A DNA stretch of 64,000 bases, taken from the NCBI GenBank assembly GCA_938045585.1, contig CALIAU010000011.1, positions 124,001 through 188,000 of the forward strand, in the 5' to 3' direction. The notes under the pieces are model-generated. The model was not told the origin of the DNA and did no database searches. It worked only from the letters and a program-made list of their open reading frames with translations. Both the position numbers and the translations under genes were made by a program. This stretch comes from an uncultured Saprospiraceae bacterium. Lineage in GTDB: Bacteria; Bacteroidota; Bacteroidia; Chitinophagales; Saprospiraceae. The stretch's first letter is position 1. Each line of letters starts with the position of its first letter. This document shows positions 1 through 10,000 of this stretch, in pieces.

Positions 1-153
1 CCGTTTGTCATTATCAATCCCAAGCTTGGCAAATCCAGATATCCACATAGATGAGATAGCATTCAGCGATTGCATGTCTTGAAAATGTGTTTCAAACAAG
101 ACTTGCCAATTTCTATCATCTACTTTTGGGTCAAAAGAACGCTTCGCTTTCAA
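1..153 (-). CDS. Partial protein of unknown function, cut by the left edge
   Basis: An open frame runs from a TTG codon at 153 down to base 1 (51 codons) and leaves the window without a stop. The peptide begins MKAKRSFDPKVDDRNW and has ordinary protein composition rich in charged and aromatic residues. No ATG lies upstream in frame, because a TAA is met at about 175, so TTG would be the start, or an internal ATG would be used. It lies 25 bp after the M20 deacylase stop on the same strand, so it is probably the next gene of that operon. I do not recognise the family from this fragment. Confidence 0.45.
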   Translation of the reverse strand, partial: MKAKRSFDPKVDDRNWQVLFETHFQDMQSLNAISSMWISGFAKLGIDNDKR

Positions 154-178
154 AATGCAAAATTGTTTTTTAGATTAT

Positions 179-1336
179 TTATTCACTAAGTCGATCAATC
201 AATTTGCCCAACATGACACAACATTTTTCCAATTGTTCTTTTGCCACAAATTCATTTGCTCTATGTGCTTGCGCAATATCTCCAGGACCACAGATAACAG
301 CTTGGAACCCTGCTTCTGCAAACTGGCCTGCTTCTGCTGCATAAGAAACAGTGCCTAAGTCAGATCTTCCAGAAATAGCTTGTATAAATTCTACAATAGG
401 TAAATCTTCGAGAGTGTCTAGGGGCGGCACATCGGAGTGGTTCTCTATGGTGCTAATTTTAAAGTCTTTATAGCGCTTTTGACACTCGGCCTCAACTGAT
501 CTGCAATGTTCTTCAAACTCTTGTAGTATAAGTTTCGAACTGTCCTTTGGAATAACACGCACATCCCAAAAGAAGCTTGCTGCATCAGAAATTACATTGG
601 GAGCAATACCAGAATGGGGTAGCCATCCACAATGTATAGAAGTGTGTGGAGGTTCAAAGCGTTCATCTAACTGCCCAGCATCTACTAAGGCATGCATTTT
701 ATTTTCTAGCCAGACAATTAACTTGGCTGTTTCATGAATTGCACTTACCTCTGTACGAATGCGGGAGGAATGTCCAGCGGATCCATTAACACTTGTTTCG
801 TAAATAACCATACCTTTTTGTCCGACAATTGGCTGCATCATACTTGGCTCTCCTATAATGGCATAGGCTGGCGTCTCTTCATAATGTGTATTAATGTGTT
901 CTGCTAATTCTGGTGCTGCCAAACATCCAATTTCTTCATCATAAGAAAAGGCAAAATAGATAGGCTTGCTAAGTTTAGCAGCGATCATCTTAGGTAGCAT
1001 AGCTAAGCAACAGGCAATATATGCCTTCATGTCACAGGATCCTCGACCATAGAGTTTGCCATCATTTTTATCTGTCAAAATAAAAGGATCTGTATCCCAA
1101 TCTTGGCCTTCCACAGGTACTACATCCATATGGCCAGAGAGTATGACACCACCATCTACAGATGGACCTATTCTGCAATGAATAGATCGCTTGCTACCAT
1201 CCTCATTCGGGACATTTGTATATGCCACTCCATGTGTATCCAAATATCCTTCTATCCATTCAGCAATAGGAATATTGCTTTGCCCACCAAGGACAGGAAA
1301 GGATACAAGTTTTGCTAATATCTCGTGCGTATTCAT
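179..1336 (-). CDS. argE: M20 family metallo-deacylase, acetylornithine deacetylase-like (ArgE)
   Basis: A di-zinc M20 amidohydrolase that would remove an acyl group from an N-acyl amino acid; the closest functional label is acetylornithine deacetylase of arginine synthesis. All expected metal ligands are visible, numbered from the ATG at 1336: H69 and D71 in SGHMD, D102 in GRGSCD, the E134/E135 pair in DEEIG, E163 in GEPS, and a late His in AHRANEF. The dimerisation lid sits around residues 175-290. Length (385 aa) is normal. An in-frame ATG at 1351 adds five residues; 1336 fits the family N-terminus better. It follows the YfcC-type transporter by about 50 bp on the same strand. That pairing also fits a peptide or N-acyl amino-acid scavenging hydrolase, so the exact substrate is inferred. 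Confidence 0.85.
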   Translation of the reverse strand: MNTHEILAKLVSFPVLGGQSNIPIAEWIEGYLDTHGVAYTNVPNEDGSKRSIHCRIGPSVDGGVILSGHMDVVPVEGQDWDTDPFILTDKNDGKLYGRGSCDMKAYIACCLAMLPKMIAAKLSKPIYFAFSYDEEIGCLAAPELAEHINTHYEETPAYAIIGEPSMMQPIVGQKGMVIYETSVNGSAGHSSRIRTEVSAIHETAKLIVWLENKMHALVDAGQLDERFEPPHTSIHCGWLPHSGIAPNVISDAASFFWDVRVIPKDSSKLILQEFEEHCRSVEAECQKRYKDFKISTIENHSDVPPLDTLEDLPIVEFIQAISGRSDLGTVSYAAEAGQFAEAGFQAVICGPGDIAQAHRANEFVAKEQLEKCCVMLGKLIDRLSE

Positions 1337-1386
1337 AATCGGAAGATACATTTTTTAGATAGAAGGCAGGAGCAGATTGTCCGAAT

Positions 1387-2784
1387 CTATTGCCAATTAA
1401 TCATAACCATAATTAGTAAAAATACCCAACTAATGAGAAGCAGATACGTTGCGACCGGAAAAATAAAACGTAGCCACTTATCGAATGGGACGCGACACAT
1501 GCTCAACATCGCTATAAGTCCACCAAGAGTAGGATTAAATAGATTTGTAATGCCATCTCCAATTTGAAAGGCTTGAATAGAACATTGTCGGGTAAGTCCT
1601 GCTAGTTCACCTACTGGTATCATAATAGGTAGGGTCGCCAATGCCTGTCCACTGCCAGACGGAATCATTATATTCATGATACACTGAGAAAAGGACATGA
1701 GGATAGCTGAAATATATGTTGGAAATGATGTCAGCATATTAGATAAATAAAAGGCTATGGTATCGCTAACATTTCCCATTTCGAGAATCACTTTTATAGT
1801 CGTTGCAAAGCCTACCATAAAGGCACCAGGAGCCACAAGTGCAATTGATTTGAGCACGGTCTTACTTATTTCAGTAGAAGACATGCGCGAGACTAATCCT
1901 GCGACAATGGAAATCATAAGAAAGACAGCGGAGATTTCATTGATGTACCAATGATGAGCAAAGACACCATAAAGCATAATGCTCATTCCGCCTAGAAATA
2001 CAGCCAAAACCAAGTAGTCTTTACTGTTTAATGAATATTCTTCGATTCTCTTAGTCAAAGTAAACCCTTCTGTATCCAAGCCCACGCCCAAACTATGTTC
2101 AGGATCACTCTGTAAGTTTTTGAAATATCTGAGATTGTAAAATGCAAGTAAGGCCAAGCCAATAAAGCAAAGGATAGACCTATATTCGACTCCAGAAAAT
2201 AAAGGCATTTCAGCAATCTTATGTCCCGTGCCAATCGTATATGGATTTATGGGAGAAAGTCCAAAGCCAACTGTAATAGCAGCAACTGAAATCCCAGCGG
2301 CTAAAATCAAATCACCACCAATGGCAAGAGCAAGGACTGCAGCAATAGGAACCAAGGCTATGTTGTTTTCGTAACCAACAGCAACACCACACATCCCAAA
2401 AATAAAAGTAGCCAGAATGACAATCGTGTTTTTATTATTCACTCCCATTCTATTAACGATGGTGCCAATCACATTTTCTATCATCTTGGTCTTATCCAAA
2501 ATGCCAAACATGATACCACTGGCAAAGACCACCCACATAATATCTGATGCTGCTTTAAAGCCTTTTGAAAATGCAACAAACATATCTAGTAGTCCCACCG
2601 AAGTCTGTGGAATGGTATGAAAGGTGCCCGGTATAACACGCTGTCTACCATCTACCAGTTCCCGTTCAAAGAGACCGGCTGGAAGAATATAACTCAAGAG
2701 TGTTGCTAGTACTACCATCCCAAAGAGCATAGCTACAGGATGGGGGATGTATTCGTACCAGTGTTTCCTTGGAGATGTGGACAT
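1387..2784 (-). CDS. YfcC/AbgT-type inner-membrane carrier
   Basis: A polytopic inner-membrane protein (465 aa) with about 12 hydrophobic segments, beginning with a short cytoplasmic tail and a first helix around residues 17-36. It reads as the YfcC family of the ion-transporter superfamily (relatives: C4-dicarboxylate and AbgT carriers). Features are the early IPHPVAMLFGM segment, a GYENNIALVPIAAVLALA stretch and a late MNIMIPSGSGQALATLPIMIP segment resembling the re-entrant substrate site of these carriers. Family members are thought to move basic amino acids or small peptides. It is the first gene of a unit with the M20 deacylase, which resembles the AbgT plus AbgA/B logic of importing an amide-linked compound and then cleaving it. 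The substrate is not visible in the sequence. Confidence 0.8.
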   Translation of the reverse strand: MSTSPRKHWYEYIPHPVAMLFGMVVLATLLSYILPAGLFERELVDGRQRVIPGTFHTIPQTSVGLLDMFVAFSKGFKAASDIMWVVFASGIMFGILDKTKMIENVIGTIVNRMGVNNKNTIVILATFIFGMCGVAVGYENNIALVPIAAVLALAIGGDLILAAGISVAAITVGFGLSPINPYTIGTGHKIAEMPLFSGVEYRSILCFIGLALLAFYNLRYFKNLQSDPEHSLGVGLDTEGFTLTKRIEEYSLNSKDYLVLAVFLGGMSIMLYGVFAHHWYINEISAVFLMISIVAGLVSRMSSTEISKTVLKSIALVAPGAFMVGFATTIKVILEMGNVSDTIAFYLSNMLTSFPTYISAILMSFSQCIMNIMIPSGSGQALATLPIMIPVGELAGLTRQCSIQAFQIGDGITNLFNPTLGGLIAMLSMCRVPFDKWLRFIFPVATYLLLISWVFLLIMVMINWQ

Positions 2785-2797
2785 GGCTTGAATATAG

Positions 2798-2825
2798 AAA
2801 AGCCCTGAGGTATATCAGAGCTTTT
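2798..2825 (-). terminator. Intrinsic terminator ending the five-gene envelope operon
   Basis: Stem of 10 pairs with one C-A mismatch (AAAAGC-C-CTGA against TCAG-A-GCTTTT), 6-nt loop. On the minus strand the stem ends in a short T run. It lies 22 bp after the FISUMP lipoprotein stop and before the YfcC start, and separates the two transcription units. Confidence 0.6.
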
Positions 2826-2847
2826 CGTATTATATTTGATTATAAGT

Positions 2848-5001
2848 TTAAGATTCTTTTACACAGCGACAGGGAGAACTAATTACTTGTTTAACTGCAG
2901 GAGTAAAATCACTCAATAAAATATTTTCAAAGAGTTCAAATACAAGATAACTGGTTTCATCTAATGTTTCTGTGATGGTTGCTAGAGTCCCAAGATTATA
3001 TGTTCCATCAGTAAATATTTGTCTGTATGTAGAGTTACCCGTTTTTAAACTGTAGCCATCAGCATCCATTGTAAAGTCTGCATTTGGGAGCTGTTCAATT
3101 GCCCATCCTAAACCTATCAATTCTCCGAGTCCATTTGGATCATTCGGATTAGATACTGCTGCAATTAGATTTTCAAAGTCATTTTGCGTAGGTACCCTAT
3201 ATCCATTTGGACAAATATTACCTAAAGCAAGTTCTTCATAGCTATAGTGCCGACCATAGATAGATTGTACACCTAAATTTCCATCTGGTCCATCATAATC
3301 TAGATTTTCTACCATCCAACGTGTGTTTCCAATTAAACGTGTACAGTATTCTTTATCATTGGCATCCTTAATAAGCTCAGTGCATATGCGTGGAGCATCT
3401 TCAGGTTCAATCGATGCCTCCAAAACACATTCATCAGCTACTAAGCTGATAACAATAACCTGGAGTTGAGTGAGTTTGTTTTTCAACTCGATTTCGTGAT
3501 CTGAATTAAATGCAAATTGAGCATCTGCAGGTACGTCCACAAGTCCACCATTGAGAGAGCGCAAAATAAAATGGTCTGCTGTATTACCAGAAGGGTTGTT
3601 TACCCGTAATAATATTTTTTGGTTAGATAATTGACTGTCTTCAACTAGACCAAGTCGTTGAATAACTAGTGTTTGGTCGCTACATGGTGTAGCAATAGGG
3701 ATTACCTTCTTGAAAATGTTAAATGAAAGTTTATATCCATGACCTAATTTTATAAAATCACTTTTCTGTACCCCTTTAATTTGTGTATTGAATAGATTGC
3801 CTAATCGAATTCCTGCAAAATTCGGCGGGAAAATAGAACCCGAGTACATAGATAGATTGAGGCCTGTGTCAAATCGTAGTACAAGGTTTCTATTTATATC
3901 GTCAGTTGCATCAGCAATAGTTGCAGAAAAAACAGGAATGACTTCTGGGGCAACTGCTACACCGAGTGTACCCAATACAGGGAAGGCTATTATAAATTCC
4001 ATACCTACTCCTAAGGATGCACTCAAATTTATATTGAAGTCACTGCGTTTTAAAGTGTCTGAAATTTCCCATGTCACCTCCTTTTGTAATGCCTCTTTGG
4101 AGAAATTATCTCCATCTCCTTCCCAAGTGTAGACAGTGGGTTCGGTTACTCTCCGCACTAATTTAAAAACCTTACCTAATTCAAATTCCGCTTTAATTGC
4201 GCCAAAAAATCGCAAACCAATACCAAGAGCTAATCCTGGAATTGGAGTAGGTGATATAAGTCGTATAAATGGTACTGCATCAGCATCAGTAATTTTTGGT
4301 GGAAAATTAAAACTTTGTGATACGCCTACCTTCAATGCCTTCATTTCTACAGTAAGAGTTGAATTATCTTCATTACGCGTGATCCTTGGTTCACTCATAG
4401 TGTTTTCATCCCATATGTGGGTTGTTTTGATACAGGCTTCATACCCAGCAGTTAGATTAAAACTAATACCAATGTTTTGCATTGCAGCAGTGGGCGTAGG
4501 AACTGTAAAAGGAAGTATTTCTGATCTGGTAATACTTAAAAATTGCATTTCGTCTAGAGAGCTGATCCCGTTAGATTCTAATGGACATGCATCTCTATTT
4601 CTACCAAAAGAAAGTTGGCTAGCATGATAGTACTGAGAAAACGATTCTTTAATAGTTGTCTGTTCAAGATGAAATATTTTTCTTGTGCCTATATCTTCAA
4701 TACTGACAATTTTTCCAAGAATGCCACCTATAAGTTTATGCGATGCCATGGGATAATGAAAAAGTATTTCTCCCACTTTAAGAGTATCAAGTTCAGGAGT
4801 ATTTCTTAATGCAATAAATGTAGAGTCGACAGTAAGAATATCCGCCGTATCCATATGGTTAAGACTCTGCGTAATGGGTTTAAGTACAGTTGGTATAGGA
4901 GCATTTGGGTCGGCTACTGGATCTACAACAAATGCTTCCTTCTCACAATTCCAATGGAGAAAGGCCAAGAGAAATAATATCAAAATGCTATGCGTTTTCA
5001 T
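2848..5001 (-). CDS. Lipoprotein with C-terminal FISUMP domain
   Basis: A 717-aa surface lipoprotein and the last gene of the envelope operon. The N-terminus is a lipoprotein signal with candidate acylated Cys19 (FLHWNC). Residues 20-535 are beta-rich with no family I recognise. Residues ~539-717 carry the FISUMP pattern (Fibrobacter succinogenes major paralogous domain): a D-x-NDKEY-x-T-x-x-IGN-x-x-W-MVENL start, an ICPNGYRVPT segment and a late FELF motif followed by CRC. FISUMP is a C-type-lectin-like fold found on surface proteins; its ligand is usually unknown. The start overlaps the stop of the upstream gene by 4 bp (ATGA), so translation is probably coupled. The role is inferred to be an outer-membrane anchored accessory of the operon. 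Confidence 0.75.
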   Translation of the reverse strand: MKTHSILILFLLAFLHWNCEKEAFVVDPVADPNAPIPTVLKPITQSLNHMDTADILTVDSTFIALRNTPELDTLKVGEILFHYPMASHKLIGGILGKIVSIEDIGTRKIFHLEQTTIKESFSQYYHASQLSFGRNRDACPLESNGISSLDEMQFLSITRSEILPFTVPTPTAAMQNIGISFNLTAGYEACIKTTHIWDENTMSEPRITRNEDNSTLTVEMKALKVGVSQSFNFPPKITDADAVPFIRLISPTPIPGLALGIGLRFFGAIKAEFELGKVFKLVRRVTEPTVYTWEGDGDNFSKEALQKEVTWEISDTLKRSDFNINLSASLGVGMEFIIAFPVLGTLGVAVAPEVIPVFSATIADATDDINRNLVLRFDTGLNLSMYSGSIFPPNFAGIRLGNLFNTQIKGVQKSDFIKLGHGYKLSFNIFKKVIPIATPCSDQTLVIQRLGLVEDSQLSNQKILLRVNNPSGNTADHFILRSLNGGLVDVPADAQFAFNSDHEIELKNKLTQLQVIVISLVADECVLEASIEPEDAPRICTELIKDANDKEYCTRLIGNTRWMVENLDYDGPDGNLGVQSIYGRHYSYEELALGNICPNGYRVPTQNDFENLIAAVSNPNDPNGLGELIGLGWAIEQLPNADFTMDADGYSLKTGNSTYRQIFTDGTYNLGTLATITETLDETSYLVFELFENILLSDFTPAVKQVISSPCRCVKES

Positions 5002-7097
5002 AAGGTATAGTTTAGTATAGTTGACTTTTTAGTTTTCTTTCCATTTTTTCCTACCGCTACGATATAATACTCGTAAGTTCTTTCTTCTTTAATGTTTTTA
5101 TCTGTAATAGAAAGTTTGTTAGGCTTAACAGTTTTAAAGGTTCTGAATGGGCCGTCGTTTACCGATCTATAAATGATATAAGCACGAATATTTTCTGTCG
5201 ATTCATTCCAAGTTAGATCAAGAGCCTTGTTTTCTTTGTCAAAACGTAGATTGAAGTTCTCTATCTCATCTAAATAGAGTTTTCCCATGCCTTTTAATCG
5301 CAGCACATCAGTAGCCATACTACTATTACCCGAGTCGTCTATACTAGAAATAGTATATTCATAGATGACTCCTTCTAGTGCCGTAGTATCTACAAAATTC
5401 ATTGCTTCTTTTCCTAGTTCTTCTAATTGCAGCCATTCGTTTTCACCTAAGATCCTTCGCATAAGCAGCTGCTTTTCAAGATCGATACTATTGCTCCTTT
5501 CCCAGGTCATCTCAATAGCATTTTCCTTGACAAAGTAGTCTTTGAAATAGGCAGGTAGGGGTGGATGTTTGTCTGGTCGTTTAAGTTTGATGGGAGCGGA
5601 CAAAGCAGAATGATTAAAATGTTTATCTAGGGATTGTATTTTGAAATATACATCCTTGTTTAGGTTGTTTAGATCTAAGTGTGTTGTCCACCTAGTGTCT
5701 TTGTAAGCCTTATTTACTAGGTTTGTATATATTCCATCTTTATGATTTGCGATATGTACTTGATAGCCGAGAAGGTCTTTTTCCGGGTTTTCTTCCCATA
5801 TTAGAGTTACTAAGCCAGTTGTATCTAATTCTGCACTCACAAGAATAGGTATGGTAGGTGGAATAGAATCAGGAATAGATATGCCCGTTGGATTTGAGTA
5901 GATATAGTTTTTATTAGAGTCTATTAATTTTAATCGGTAGAAATAATACGGATTACTATCATCTATCTTGTCGACCGCAGAATTTGAATTTGAACTACTT
6001 ACCAGTTCAAAATTCTGATCTGCTTGTAAGGACCGTTCTATTTCTACTATTTCTAAATCTTTTGATTTTTGCTGATTTCTGTATTCCCATTGGATAAGTA
6101 TTTCATTATTTTCCTTCAGGCTCAACCATAGAGTGTCAGGTAGGGTAGGTGCTGTTTTGTCCTCTGCCTGAGCTTCGACTATATTGGAATATTCTGATAT
6201 TTCACCAAAGGGGCTAATGCCTTTAATTTGGTATTTGTACGGTTGGTTATTTTCAACATGATCATGGAAATGAATGTAATCATTGTCCAAATCCAAGAGA
6301 GGGTCTTCAACGTAGAAAAATGGCAGCGATAGAATGTTTCTAAAGCTGCCGGAATCGTTGGCTCTTTCAATCAAGTAGGCCATATAAAAGCCTTCATATA
6401 TTTCTTTCTTCCATTGCAATGAAATCAAGGAATCACTCTCAGATAAGGCATGTATTTCTAATGCTGGGAGAGTATGTACTTTGTCTCCCTCTATTTGAAT
6501 AATATTTGACAGGAGTTGCTTTCCATTGGCTGTGTTAGAAACAATTCTAAAGTAATAATCCTTGGATGCCTCTACCTTACCTATGTCTGCACGTAAACCT
6601 AGTAACATGGAACTTGTAATGTCTAGGTCCGCTTGCATCATTAGGATGCCATGTTGTTGATTTTGTTTATAAACAAGATCAATATGTCCAGTAATGTCTT
6701 TCTCATGTACACTTGGGGTGCTGTCTGGGTGAAGTATTGAAGCAGAAGCTATGAGTGATTTGTTTCTTTTGTCATTTTGGATTGCTGCAAAAAATGTTTC
6801 CCTATTTGCGACTTGTGTAGTTTGGATTTTTTCAAAGTTCTGTGAACTAAAAGACGCTCCTTTATCTATTATTTTTTGTTCTATAATAAAACCGTTCTCT
6901 TTCGCTAAATTAAAATCGGCATAATTATCTATGCGCCAACGTAGTGTTATTTGCTTTCCATCATTTTTTCCCATGAGTAGAATGCCATCCTCATTGTTTG
7001 ATGAGTTTGTTTGTGCCTGTGTAGGCATTGCAGGATACATACTCAAACAAAGGAAAAATAATTGTAATAGCCATTTGCTTTTTATTGTATACTCCAT
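4998..7097 (-). CDS. Secreted fibronectin type III repeat protein
   Basis: A 699-aa exported protein with a signal peptide (hydrophobic 8-27, cleavage after TQA-Q). From about residue 210 onward it is a string of roughly five fibronectin-III-like modules. Each shows an L-x-W start, a central tyrosine-containing strand (YEYTI, YFYRL, YKYQI, YEYYI) and a D-x-x-PP linker between modules. The last module ends at the C-terminus (residue 699), and there is no T9SS sorting tail or lipobox, so it is likely periplasmic or carried by a partner. The ORF begins 2 bp after the stop of the giant gene and overlaps the lipoprotein downstream by 4 bp. Binding or scaffold function is inferred from the module type. 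Confidence 0.75.
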   Translation of the reverse strand: MEYTIKSKWLLQLFFLCLSMYPAMPTQAQTNSSNNEDGILLMGKNDGKQITLRWRIDNYADFNLAKENGFIIEQKIIDKGASFSSQNFEKIQTTQVANRETFFAAIQNDKRNKSLIASASILHPDSTPSVHEKDITGHIDLVYKQNQQHGILMMQADLDITSSMLLGLRADIGKVEASKDYYFRIVSNTANGKQLLSNIIQIEGDKVHTLPALEIHALSESDSLISLQWKKEIYEGFYMAYLIERANDSGSFRNILSLPFFYVEDPLLDLDNDYIHFHDHVENNQPYKYQIKGISPFGEISEYSNIVEAQAEDKTAPTLPDTLWLSLKENNEILIQWEYRNQQKSKDLEIVEIERSLQADQNFELVSSSNSNSAVDKIDDSNPYYFYRLKLIDSNKNYIYSNPTGISIPDSIPPTIPILVSAELDTTGLVTLIWEENPEKDLLGYQVHIANHKDGIYTNLVNKAYKDTRWTTHLDLNNLNKDVYFKIQSLDKHFNHSALSAPIKLKRPDKHPPLPAYFKDYFVKENAIEMTWERSNSIDLEKQLLMRRILGENEWLQLEELGKEAMNFVDTTALEGVIYEYTISSIDDSGNSSMATDVLRLKGMGKLYLDEIENFNLRFDKENKALDLTWNESTENIRAYIIYRSVNDGPFRTFKTVKPNKLSITDKNIKEERTYEYYIVAVGKNGKKTKKSTILNYTL

Positions 7098-7099
7098 AA

Positions 7100-10000
7100 C
7101 TAATAGTTCTTTTTGATTTGTGAAATCGTTTGGTTGAAATGTTTGTAGCTAAACTGAAGTACGGGACCTCCTTTGCTGTTAGACATGTCTGTAGACATAT
7201 TTTCTAAACTTACATATTTGCTTGCAAGCTCGGCTATAAATAGGGGGGCAGACACCTGCGTGTTTTCAATGCTTGGTTGTATGGAAATTACATCTGCTAG
7301 CCAAGTTAGCGTTGCTGTTTTATGATTATCTAAATAGCGTGCTGGGTGATAGTCAATTGTAAGCTTATTTGTATTCTTTTTTAGAAAGGATGAACTGTTG
7401 AAACCAGAAATTTTGTTTTTTAAATTATAGCTATTGTCTGGTATAGGCATCTGTCCTATATTATTTGTGTTTATAGTCAAAAGGCTGTTAATGCCATTTT
7501 GAAAAGGATCGGTATAGTATGGATTGTAGCTATTGTCTACTTCTCCAAGTTGAATTTTTAAACCCTTTTGATTGCTGTTGTTCTTACTTAAACTTAGTTT
7601 ATCTAGTCTGCCATTTTGAGCAAATCTTCCCTTGCCAAAAACAACATCTTTTTTTAAACTGCTTGCTGTTTTCTTATTGTTAGTATAGCTGGCCTTTAAG
7701 TAGTTGAATTTGCTTTCTAAGCTGCTATAATAATCGTTGCCATCTAGAGGATCTGCAATAACAATAATGGGGTGCATAACTTCAGTTCCATTTAGCTCTC
7801 TTTCTTCAAATAACTCAACATTATTTAGACTAATTTTTATGGGCTTTCCACTTGATTGTGTGGTAGGTTTATTACCTGTTTTCCCAAGTGTGTTACCATT
7901 GATGTTTAGTATAAATGGATTGTTATTTTCTTGTTCTGTGATCACTGCTATTTGAATAGCATTTACTTTGGCATTCAGGCTTGCATACCTAGAAGTCTTA
8001 AAAGAGTAACTATAGAATTTTTGGAATTCACCCTCTTCCATATTATCATCTATATGTATACTCGATGTGCCAAGCATGTTTGTACCAAAGAAGGGGACAT
8101 TCCCTTGTATTATAATATTTAGCTTTTTGCGGGATTGAAACTCTATGGCATATTCTTCGGAAGTGGATAGCTCTGGAATTTCATAACTGATAATGCCATT
8201 CGAATAGCTAGCAGGTAGTTGGAAGTATTCACTTTGATCATTGTTTTTTATAATGACCTGATAGTTAAGTGAACGCATGAAGGAAAGATCTGCTATTGCC
8301 TCCTCAAATATTAATTTGCCCTCTCTGCCGCTTACCTCATCAGATAGAAGATACTTTTGATCTCTAAACGGAAATGCTCCTTTTACGTCTTCTGCAGTCA
8401 TGCTAAGTTTTTCTGCTATAGTGAACTGTGCAGTACGTTGCTCACTTATAACTTCTCTATTTCCTTCAAGTCCTGATGCAGTTACTTGGATTGAATATGT
8501 CAATTCAGGTAGGAGAGTAGCGCTAGGATGGAAATGCACAGTAGTCTGATCTGCATTTATTTCCCAGTTTGTTTCTATCTCTCTTCCAGCTGAATTGAGT
8601 AATCGAACGTCAGACAGTTCAACTCGAAAACTTTTAATTTCTTTGTTTCCTTCTGCATCAATTGTTTGATATTCAAAATTTTGATTAATAGGATAGTTAA
8701 GTGTAACTGAAGGAACGATATTGTAATTCACTTCGGAGGAATCCATTGGGCTTAACACACTAATGAGATTGGAACTTTCAAAAGGATTTTCAGTTGCTTG
8801 AATACAGGGTTCACCTATATTGAATTCAAATGCTACATTCTGTTTCCAGGTAGTAACTACCATATCCATTTCAATATCTAAATAGGCTTTCCCTGTTGCC
8901 CAAACTGGTGCTGGTGCTCCTGCTTCTAAGAGGACTAAACTGCGAAGCATAAACAAAGTCATTTCTTCTTGTATCTGAAAATCTACTTCTTTATCATCAC
9001 CCGTAATCAAATTCCAAACGTTTAAACCTGCATTAGTAACAGCTTCACCTGCTTCTGCTGCATTATCTAAAGATTTTTTGAGCCATTCGGGTAATCGTAC
9101 ACCTACATTTCCTTCTACACCCATATATCCTGCTCCCTGTCCATACCATCCATTCATACCAATGTTTTCATGTGCACCACATGACCTGCCAAAAGCCTGC
9201 GTTAAATTGAGATCATAGCCAACAGTAGACGCAAATCGCCCATATACAATAAGTGCATCTACATCTATTTCGGTACTAAACCGCGTTCCGTGCGCAATGC
9301 CAAACCCCGTGGAAGGACCTCCACTAATACCACTGCCTTCTTCGGTAGAAAAGGAACCGCCTCCTCCTTCCGTAGTGGCAGCTTCTATAATGGAGATTAC
9401 TGTAGGAGGTTTTGGAGGTAGATAAGTAGGAACATCTGGCCCAAACCAGAAATAGGTTTCTAGATCGATACTGCCTATGTCCAGATTATATTCTTCAAGG
9501 TTTAGACTTAATCTATTCGGTCTCCATTCTGCTTCTGTAGGACCATAACTTCCTGAACGCATTGTCCATTTCATATTGCCAGGTCCGTTCGAATAATTAT
9601 CCATATAGAAGAATGCATTTCCAGATAAATAGGGTACATGTTCATTGGAATTTCCATACAAAATAGCTGGAGCACCTACAGGGAATCTTACAAAGAGATT
9701 GCCAGAAACCTCTAATGAAAATTTACTTGGGAATTCTGGGAATAGCACCTGAGTCCCTATATCAAACCATACAGGTGAGAGTTCTAAGTTCCCGTTAACT
9801 GGCATAATATAACCAGTGCCTTTTGCCTCCATAGATCGTATACCTCCATTGACTAAATCAATTTCACCTGCGATATACATTTTCCCTAAGAAAGGGTCAG
9901 GTCTAGCAGCTCCCAAAGTCAACCCAAATCCCAAGCCAAAGTTTCCAAATTTAGGTACATACTTTAGTTCTCTATTTCTAGGAATTTGTATAGGTGGACT

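Noticed and set aside
4136-4627. 163-codon plus-strand frame in the FISUMP lipoprotein gene.
   Set aside because: Antisense shadow of the lipoprotein; no domain and no start context.
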